Shown in pieces: positions 57,910-64,000 of a stretch of DNA of 64,000 bases (its first letter is position 1; every line of letters starts with the position of its first letter). Below the pieces are notes generated by a model. The model ran no database searches. It saw nothing but the letters and a program-made list of their open reading frames with translations, and was not told the origin of the DNA. This stretch comes from Magnetococcales bacterium (lineage in GTDB: Bacteria > Pseudomonadota > Magnetococcia > Magnetococcales > UBA8363). The DNA lies in contig JADFYU010000010.1 of NCBI GenBank assembly GCA_015232865.1, positions 10,896-74,895 of the forward strand, read 5' to 3'. The translations under genes were made by a program, and so were the position numbers.

Positions 57910-58950
57910 TCAAGCCGCCCTCCTGTGATGTTGATCTTTAAAAAACTCCTCGGTTATGGAGAGGGTCAGTTGAGAATCGGAACAGAGATTGATCTCTCTC
58001 CTGAATTGGGCACCGCCTACCAACCCCTTGGTGTACCAAGCCAGGTGCTTGCGAGCCATCCGGTTGCCAATGGTCTTTCCATAAAATTGAATCATCGCTT
58101 TGAAATGGCCAACCGCCACCTGCTCCCGCTCTTCCAGAGTTGGCTCAAACAGGAGACCACGCGTGAGATAATCGTTGATCTGACGAAAGATCCAAGGTCT
58201 TCCGTAACTGCCCCGACCGATCATCACCCCATCGACACCCGACTGTTTCACCATCTCCCGAGCGGCTTGAGGGGTGGTCACATCTCCGTTGCCCACCACC
58301 GGAATGGAGACTGCCGCCTTGACCTGGCCGATCGCCTCCCAATTGGCCTCGCCGGTATACATCTGCGCCCGGGTTCGGCCATGAACCGTCACACAACGCA
58401 CCCCCAAAGATTCGGCCAGCCGCGCCACCGAAACAGCATTGAGATGCGCCTCATCCCAACCCAGTCGGATTTTGATGGTCACCGGAACCGCCACCGACGC
58501 CACCACTGCCTGTAAAATCCGGCCAACAAGCTCTTCGTCTCGCAGCAGAGCGGCACCGGCTCCATTTTTGACTATTTTCTTGACCGGACAGCCCATATTG
58601 ATATCGATGATTTGTGCCCCTAACGCCACGTTCATCCGCGCCGCCTGGGCCATCACCTCCGGCTCAGACCCGGCAATCTGTACCGCTGTCAGCCCCTGTT
58701 CCGTCGAGCCGGTGGCAATTTTCAAGGATTTCGGCGTCTGACGGATCATGGCCTGGGATGCCACCATTTCCGAGACGGTCAGGTCTGCGCCATAGAGATG
58801 GGCCAACTGCCGAAAAGGAAGATCGGTCACCCCGGCCATGGGAGCCAGGATCAGCGGAATCGAAAGAGCATCTGTTTTCTTTTTGGAAAACAGAGCTACA
58901 ATGGGGTCATCTGTTTGGGACAAAGTGGATTGCATGTTTGGATCGGTCAC
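57910..58950 (-). CDS. dusB: tRNA-dihydrouridine synthase B
   Basis: A 346-residue FMN enzyme. LILAPMAGVTDLPFR binds FMN; the catalytic Cys is in NMGCPVKKIVKNGAGAALL. The start is a GTG (58950) or an ATG five codons later; both are plausible. The N-terminus is about 20 residues longer than in E. coli. The DusB/NifR3-NtrB-NtrC order is a classic alphaproteobacterial operon. Confidence 0.95.
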   Translation of the reverse strand: MTDPNMQSTLSQTDDPIVALFSKKKTDALSIPLILAPMAGVTDLPFRQLAHLYGADLTVSEMVASQAMIRQTPKSLKIATGSTEQGLTAVQIAGSEPEVMAQAARMNVALGAQIIDINMGCPVKKIVKNGAGAALLRDEELVGRILQAVVASVAVPVTIKIRLGWDEAHLNAVSVARLAESLGVRCVTVHGRTRAQMYTGEANWEAIGQVKAAVSIPVVGNGDVTTPQAAREMVKQSGVDGVMIGRGSYGRPWIFRQINDYLTRGLLFEPTLEEREQVAVGHFKAMIQFYGKTIGNRMARKHLAWYTKGLVGGAQFRREINLCSDSQLTLSITEEFFKDQHHRRAA

Positions 58951-58959
58951 CTTTCGCCT

Positions 58960-58974
58960 GCCTAAAAATTAGGC
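58960..58974. repeat. Palindrome between dusB and engB
   Basis: GCCTAA-AAA-TTAGGC is a perfect 6-bp inverted repeat with a three-base loop, lying between the divergent starts of dusB and engB. It could be an operator or part of a promoter. No protein that binds it can be named. Confidence 0.35.
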
Positions 58975-59035
58975 ATTTTTATCCCCAAAGTGAAGATAAA
59001 TCAACTTTTATTTAATAAAGCGGAAAAATCAGACC

Positions 59036-59731
59036 ATGGAACCCAGCCAATCCACCGCCTCCGACCAGGCCGAATCCATCACCACCTACCTGGCTGAATT
59101 TATCACCGGTGCCGTCAAACCCTCCGGCTTTCCCCCGGACGACAAACCGGAGACCGCCTTTGCCGGTCGCTCCAATGTCGGAAAATCCTCTCTGCTCAAC
59201 CGTCTGCTCAATCGAAAAAAACTGGCACGGGTCAGTCGAACGCCGGGCAGAACACGAGAGATCAACTTTTTTCTCGTTGACCAACGCTGGTCTTTTGTCG
59301 ATCTGCCGGGTTACGGTTTTGCCAAGATTGCCAAACAAAAACGGGAAATCTGGGATCAATCCATCGGTGGTTATTTTTCCTCCCGACGAAACCTGCGTGG
59401 GGTCATGCTTCTGCTGGATCTGCGCCGTGGCATTACCGATCTGGATCGGGCCATGATGGTCCATCTGGCCGACCAGGGCCTCTCTTACGTACCGGTCGCG
59501 ACCAAAATCGACAAACTTCGTTCCAACGCCAGACGACAAGCGTTGGTTACCTTGACCAAAGAGATCAAAACCACGCCGGGCTTTCCCATTTTACCGGTCG
59601 TCCCGGTATCCGCCCTGACCGGGGACGGCCTACCTCAGCTCTGGCTGCGACTCGAACAGCTGTTGGCTGTCACCCCGGAACTACCAACCCCCGACTCCGA
59701 ACCGGCTCTGCTCGAACCCAAGGAGTCGTAA
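59036..59731 (+). CDS. engB: Ribosome biogenesis GTPase EngB/YsxC
   Basis: A 231-residue TRAFAC GTPase. G1 is GRSNVGKSS, G2 lies in GRTREINFF, G3 is DLPGYGFAK, G4 is TKIDKL and G5 is in VSALTGDGLP. It helps assemble the 50S subunit. The N- and C-terminal tails are longer than in the E. coli protein. Transcribed away from dusB. Confidence 0.95.
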   Translation: MEPSQSTASDQAESITTYLAEFITGAVKPSGFPPDDKPETAFAGRSNVGKSSLLNRLLNRKKLARVSRTPGRTREINFFLVDQRWSFVDLPGYGFAKIAKQKREIWDQSIGGYFSSRRNLRGVMLLLDLRRGITDLDRAMMVHLADQGLSYVPVATKIDKLRSNARRQALVTLTKEIKTTPGFPILPVVPVSALTGDGLPQLWLRLEQLLAVTPELPTPDSEPALLEPKES

Positions 59732-60207
59732 AAGGGGCCGTTGACCCCGCACCCCTGACACCTCTCCTTGACTCATTCGGTGAATCGGTGAAAAACCGCA
59801 TAAATAATAGGGTTTTTTGTTGTTTTTCACCGATAAAACAACAGACTGACCGTCTTTCAGGCTCCGTCTGCCGAATTCAGCAATAAATGGACCCGGCCAA
59901 CCGCCATCCTACCCGACGCCCAGCCAAAAAAGACAGGCTTGCAATTGGAGAAAATTTCGGCAGATTGCCGTAACAAAATAAGCCACTTTCCAACCGTAAT
60001 GATCCCGCTATTCAGAGACCGTTTCCGAGTTGGTTTTTCCCGGTCAGAAAAAAATTTCCACCACATGAAGGGGAACACTTCCCTTTTCATGGGCGCTAAT
60101 GGTAGAGTATCGACTATACCATAACATATTGATTTATATAGAACAAAACGGCAATATATCAGCGAGCGGCCCGCTAACTGTTTAATTTCGTTAAGGATGT
60201 TTTTTTT
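59732..60207. other. Long intergenic region upstream of nrdJa
   Basis: After engB, TCGGTGAAAAAC (59785-59796) and GTTTTTCACCGA (59822-59833) form a perfect 12-bp inverted repeat. Inside it AAAAACC and GGGTTTTTT form a small hairpin with a T run, a probable terminator for engB. Closer to nrdJa, CGGCAATATATCAGCG (60150-60165) resembles an NrdR box (CwAtATaTwG) at 8 of 10 positions. I looked for a cobalamin riboswitch and see none. No gene is supported. Confidence 0.45.
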
Positions 60208-62331
60208 ATGCTTATCGGTCCTAAAAATGATCGGTCAAAGGAGACGGTTGAGCTGACTTTGCAACCCGCATCCCAAGATATTTGGAACAGCAAATATCGC
60301 CTGAAAAATCAAAAAGGCGAGCCGGTCGATTTGACCATAGACGAGACCTATATGCGGGTAGCCAAGGCACTTGCCCAGGCCGAGAAACCTCGACTGCGCA
60401 AGGAGTGGAACGAAAAATTTTTATGGGCGCTGAGAAACGGTGCCATTCCGGCGGGGCGGATTGTCTCCAACGCTGGGGCCAAAGAGCATAAACCGTCCAC
60501 CAGCACCATCAACTGTACCGTTTCGGGTCGTATCAAAGACTCCATGGTCGATATTCTGGAGATGGTTCAGGAGGCGGGGCTGACCCTCAAGGCCGGTTGT
60601 GGCATCGGTTATGAATTTTCCACCCTGCGTCCCAAGGGAGCCTTGGTGGCCGGGGCGGGAGCCAGTACCTCCGGGCCGTTGACCTTCATGGATATTTTTG
60701 ATGCCATGTGCCGGACCATCTCCTCAGCCGGAGGGCGTCGGGGTGCACAGATGGCCACCTTCGACATCTCTCACCCGGATATTCAGGATTTTATCTCCGC
60801 CAAGCGCGAAGATGGTCGCCTGCGCCAGTTCAATCTCTCCTGCCTGATTACGGACGATTTTATGCAGGCCGTTGAAAACGATCAGGAGTGGCCGCTGGTA
60901 TTTCCGGCCAACGATCAAGAGTTCAAAGACCCGGACTGCCCGAAAATCTATCGCCACTGGCCCATTACCGAGGGGTATCATACCAATGAACGCAATGAGG
61001 TGGCCTGTCGGATCTATAAAAAGAGTTCCGCCCGAAATCTCTGGAATCTCATCATGCGCTCCACCTACGATTTTGCCGAGCCGGGTTTTATCCTGATCGA
61101 TAAAGTCAACGAGATGAACAACAATTGGTTTTGCGAGGATATCCGGGCCACCAACCCCTGTGGGGAACAACCACTCCCTCCCCATGGCGCCTGCTTGTTG
61201 GGTTCGGTCAACCTGACCCGGTTTATCAAAGATCCCTTTACCGACCAAGCTTCATTTGACTGGGAAAAATACCGAAAAGTGGTTCGGATTTTTACCCGCA
61301 TGATGGACAATGTAGTCGAAATCCACGGATTACCTCTGCCTGAACAGGGGGAGGAGATCCTCCATAAACGCCGCCATGGCATGGGATTTCTCGGCCTGGG
61401 TTCCAGCATCATCATGTTGGGCATGACCTATGGCGACGAGGCCTCCGTAGCCTTTACCGAACAGGTGGCTCGTGAGATGGCCATTACCGGTTGGGAAGTG
61501 GGAATTGAACTGGCCGGAGAAAAGGGACCGGCGGCCATTATGGAGCAGGCCTTCACCATAACCAAAGCCATGCTGAGTCAACGCCCTGAAATGGAAAAGG
61601 ATGGCCTTTCGGTTGGAGACATTGTGCCGGGCAAGGTATTGCTGGCCAGATACAGCCGTTATTTAAGCCAATTTCCCCAAGATCTGCGAGACAAGATTGC
61701 CCAAGAGGGGTGTCGGTTTACCCACCACACCTCCATTGCCCCCACCGGCACCATCTCCCTCTCCCTGGCCAACAACGCTTCCAATGGGATTGAGCCGAGT
61801 TTTTCCCACATTTACAGTCGGAACATCATTCGCGAGGGGCGGAAAACCAAAGAGAAGGTTGACGTTCTCTCCTACGAGTTGCTGGCCTACCGTGAAGCCA
61901 TCAACCCGCTGGCCGACCCCCAGGCCGAGAACCCGAAAAACAGACCGACGGCCAATTTTGTGGATACCAACCAGATTCCGCCTCAATCCCATGTCGATAT
62001 TCAGGCCGCCGCCCAGAAATGGATCGATTCATCCATTTCAAAAACCATCAACGTGCCGACCGACTACCCCTTCGATGAGTTTAAAAAAATCTACCTCTAT
62101 GCCTTCAAAAAAGGCCTGAAGGGGTGCACCACCTTCCGCTTCAACCCGGAGGCCTTCCAGGGCGTTCTGGTCAAATCCCAGGATCTGGCCGCGACAACCT
62201 ACCGATTTACCTTGGAAGATGGAGAGGTTATTGAGGTCAGGGGCGATGAGACCATCGAGTATGACGGAGAAAAGCACACCGCCGCCAATCTTTTTGATGC
62301 CCTCAAAGAGGGCTATTATGGTAAGTTATAA
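60208..62331 (+). CDS. nrdJa: Class II (cobalamin-dependent) ribonucleotide reductase, catalytic part
   Basis: A 707-residue NrdJ-type protein. The thiyl-radical site is NPCGEQPL; TSTINCTVSG carries the N-terminal redox Cys; GCGIGYEFSTLRPKGA and SIAPTGTISL are typical of the B12-dependent class. The C-terminal Zn-ribbon and redox cysteines of single-chain NrdJ are absent and are found in the next gene, 66 bases downstream. Reduces ribonucleotides for DNA synthesis with or without oxygen. A purine-rich AAGGATG precedes the start. Confidence 0.93.
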   Translation: MLIGPKNDRSKETVELTLQPASQDIWNSKYRLKNQKGEPVDLTIDETYMRVAKALAQAEKPRLRKEWNEKFLWALRNGAIPAGRIVSNAGAKEHKPSTSTINCTVSGRIKDSMVDILEMVQEAGLTLKAGCGIGYEFSTLRPKGALVAGAGASTSGPLTFMDIFDAMCRTISSAGGRRGAQMATFDISHPDIQDFISAKREDGRLRQFNLSCLITDDFMQAVENDQEWPLVFPANDQEFKDPDCPKIYRHWPITEGYHTNERNEVACRIYKKSSARNLWNLIMRSTYDFAEPGFILIDKVNEMNNNWFCEDIRATNPCGEQPLPPHGACLLGSVNLTRFIKDPFTDQASFDWEKYRKVVRIFTRMMDNVVEIHGLPLPEQGEEILHKRRHGMGFLGLGSSIIMLGMTYGDEASVAFTEQVAREMAITGWEVGIELAGEKGPAAIMEQAFTITKAMLSQRPEMEKDGLSVGDIVPGKVLLARYSRYLSQFPQDLRDKIAQEGCRFTHHTSIAPTGTISLSLANNASNGIEPSFSHIYSRNIIREGRKTKEKVDVLSYELLAYREAINPLADPQAENPKNRPTANFVDTNQIPPQSHVDIQAAAQKWIDSSISKTINVPTDYPFDEFKKIYLYAFKKGLKGCTTFRFNPEAFQGVLVKSQDLAATTYRFTLEDGEVIEVRGDETIEYDGEKHTAANLFDALKEGYYGKL

Positions 62332-62397
62332 ATCCGGCTCGATCTTTTTGCATTGAACCTGGAATCGTTTTCACCCACTGAGCGTAGAGGGTCCGGC

Positions 62398-63033
62398 ATG
62401 TCCGTCAAAATTGACAGAAAAATTGTTGACTATCAGGTTGTCAAGAACACAGAAAAACCAAAACTGGAGCCATCGATCATCCAGCCCCCTCTGGCTGAGG
62501 TGATTCAGATGCAACCCCTTTTACAACGACCGGAAGAGCTGGATGGGGCCACCTACAAAATCAAGACCCCCCTCTCCGAGCATGCGCTCTACGTCACCAT
62601 CAACGACATTACCGTCAAAGGTAAACGGCGGCCCTTCGAGATTTTCATCAACTCGAAAAACATGGAGAACTTTGCCTGGATCGTCGCTTTGACGCGGGTT
62701 TTGTCGGCGGTCTTCCGTCATGGTGGAGATGCGACATTCCTGGTTGAAGAGTTGCGTTCGGTGGTTGACCCGCGCGGCGGATATTTCAAACCGGGCGGAA
62801 AATATATGCCGAGTTTGGTCGCTGAAATTGGTGAATGTATCGAGACCCACATGATTCGCATCGGCCTGATCTCTCAGCCTGAAGTTACTGAAGAGCTGAA
62901 GATCAAACGTCAATCAGCCAAGGAGGCTGGAATTGTTGGCGGCTCTCAGTGTCCCAAGTGCAGTCAGTTTTCCGTTGCCCGACTGGATGGATGCGACACA
63001 TGCCTGGAGTGCGGTTACTCCAAGTGCGGTTGA
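62398..63033 (+). CDS. nrdJb: Class II ribonucleotide reductase, C-terminal part
   Basis: A 211-residue protein starting MSVKIDRKIVDYQVVKN at 62398, behind AGAGGG. It has the TSCPD-type domain of NrdJ C-termini (YVTINDITVKGKRRPFEIFI, NFAWIVALTRVLSAVFRHGG) and a zinc ribbon at the end (CPKCSQF and CLECGYSKCG). The cysteine pair at the end should carry electrons to the active site of the partner. The split of NrdJ into two ORFs is known from Pseudomonas aeruginosa (nrdJa, nrdJb). Confidence 0.9.
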   Translation: MSVKIDRKIVDYQVVKNTEKPKLEPSIIQPPLAEVIQMQPLLQRPEELDGATYKIKTPLSEHALYVTINDITVKGKRRPFEIFINSKNMENFAWIVALTRVLSAVFRHGGDATFLVEELRSVVDPRGGYFKPGGKYMPSLVAEIGECIETHMIRIGLISQPEVTEELKIKRQSAKEAGIVGGSQCPKCSQFSVARLDGCDTCLECGYSKCG

Positions 63034-63128
63034 TATCGCCCCAATAGTCGGCTCAACCGAACTCTATTCCAGATCAATCCAAACCGGCTGGCTCTTTAAA
63101 AGACCCTTTATAATCAGGCACACCTCTC

Positions 63129-63983
63129 ATGACCGATATGCGAACCTTTATCCTGATGGCCGCCATGACCGCTCTCTTTTTGGTCGCCGGGCGTCTGTTG
63201 GCGGGGCAGACCGGCATGGTTCTGGCCCTTCTTTTTGCAGTGGGAATCAATTTCTGGGCCTATTGGAACTCAGACTCGGCGGTACTCAATCTGCACGGCG
63301 CGCAACAGATCGGATCACAACAGGCCCCGGAGCTATACGGAATCGTCACCGAACTGGCTCGCCGGGGCCAACTTCCCATGCCACGGGTTTTTATCATTGA
63401 CGACCCCTCACCCAACGCCTTTGCAACGGGTCGTGACCCGGAACACGCCGCCGTGGCCGCTACGACCGGTCTGTTGAGAATCCTCAACCGGGAAGAGTTG
63501 GCCGGCGTCATGGCCCACGAACTGGCTCATGTCAAAAATCGCGATATCCTGATCGGCACCATTTCGGCCACCTTTGCCGGCGCGATCACCTCCCTGGCCC
63601 AGATGGCCATGTTCTCTTCTTTTTTTGGCGGACGCTCCGACGAAGAACAAGGGAGCGGTCTGGGCGGGATGCTCATGATGATGTTGGCTCCTCTGGCGGC
63701 CTCCCTCATCCAAATGGCCGTCTCCCGATCCAGGGAGTATGGTGCCGACGATGACGGAGCCTTGATGTGCGGCAATCCGCTTTGGCTGGCCTCCGCTCTC
63801 AACAAACTGGATCGGGGCAGCCGGCAGGTTCCGCTGCAAAGCGCGGAGAGGAATCCGGCTTCCGCCCATCTTTTTATAGTCAACCCCCTGTCGGGCCGGG
63901 ATATGGCCCAATTATTTTCAACCCACCCCCCCATGGGGGAGCGCATCATGCGTCTTCAACAAATGGCCAATAATCGATCATGA
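63129..63983 (+). CDS. htpX: Membrane zinc protease HtpX
   Basis: A 284-residue M48 protease. The zinc site is HELAHVKNRD, and the third ligand is the Glu in SREYGADDDG. Two hydrophobic segments are at the N-terminus and two after the HExxH helix. It degrades misfolded membrane proteins together with FtsH. Complete: the stop is 17 bases from the right edge. Confidence 0.95.
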   Translation: MTDMRTFILMAAMTALFLVAGRLLAGQTGMVLALLFAVGINFWAYWNSDSAVLNLHGAQQIGSQQAPELYGIVTELARRGQLPMPRVFIIDDPSPNAFATGRDPEHAAVAATTGLLRILNREELAGVMAHELAHVKNRDILIGTISATFAGAITSLAQMAMFSSFFGGRSDEEQGSGLGGMLMMMLAPLAASLIQMAVSRSREYGADDDGALMCGNPLWLASALNKLDRGSRQVPLQSAERNPASAHLFIVNPLSGRDMAQLFSTHPPMGERIMRLQQMANNRS

Positions 63984-64000
63984 TCAAAATATCCCCCTCC

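Noticed and set aside
59732..60207. Cobalamin riboswitch before the B12-dependent ribonucleotide reductase
   Set aside because: The conserved B12-box bases and flanking helices are not visible in the leader. Only a weak NrdR-like site is seen.

Overview
This is one contiguous piece of a bacterial chromosome, about 53-55% G+C by eye, packed with housekeeping genes and a few accessory blocks. The gene set points to a motile, respiratory, alphaproteobacterium-like organism. It has a split F-type ATP synthase (an F1 operon atpHAGDC and a separate F0 operon atpI-B-E-F), a dusB-ntrB-ntrC operon, several flagellin genes with sigma54 promoters, and a cobalamin-dependent class II ribonucleotide reductase. 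A member of the Magnetococcales (Magnetococcus-like) would fit, but this is inference: no magnetosome, rRNA or tRNA gene lies in the window.

Layout. 1-9413 (minus strand): flagellar filament and hook-filament junction genes in two transcription units, each with a sigma54-type promoter: flgK-flgL-fliW2-large flagellin, and fliW1-orf70-flagellin-orf89-fliD (fliD runs off the left edge). 9414-10121: intergenic, holding a 163-bp MITE with a perfect 5-bp target duplication. 10122-19496 (plus): suhB-type phosphatase, a membrane-anchored TPR protein and a 1906-residue secreted repeat protein. 19524-21853: an SrkA-like kinase and a Bax-like glucosaminidase. 21983-30684 (minus): an eight-gene electron-transfer operon with a NapA-like molybdoenzyme, a diheme cytochrome c, two NapG-like ferredoxins, NapH, a FixH-like protein, a larger polyferredoxin membrane protein and a NapF-like protein, but no NapB, NapC or NapD. 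A perfect FNR-type box with a correctly spaced -10 element lies upstream, followed by a ~365-nt leader containing an intrinsic terminator.

31146-39680 (minus): glmU-glmS and atpHAGDC. 39940-43846: fxsA, tsaC, a PilZ-like gene, purD-purE. 43956-46202 (plus): a PAS histidine kinase and a CheY-like regulator. 46284-51119 (minus): L,D-transpeptidase, AI-2E/PerM transporter, rsmB, purH and a small DUF2892 protein. 51358-52987: a Bax-inhibitor-1 protein and a divergent TetR/SlmA-like regulator. 53163-58950 (minus): dusB-ntrBC followed by atpI-B-E-F. 59036-63983 (plus): engB, a split class II ribonucleotide reductase (nrdJa, nrdJb) and htpX.

The less ordinary content is the NapB-less nap-like operon with its FNR promoter and terminator-bearing leader, the two flagellin/FliW units, the large flagellin with an internal helical repeat, the giant two-repeat-class secreted protein, and the MITE with its shortened relative. 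No CRISPR array, intact transposase, tRNA or rRNA was recognised.
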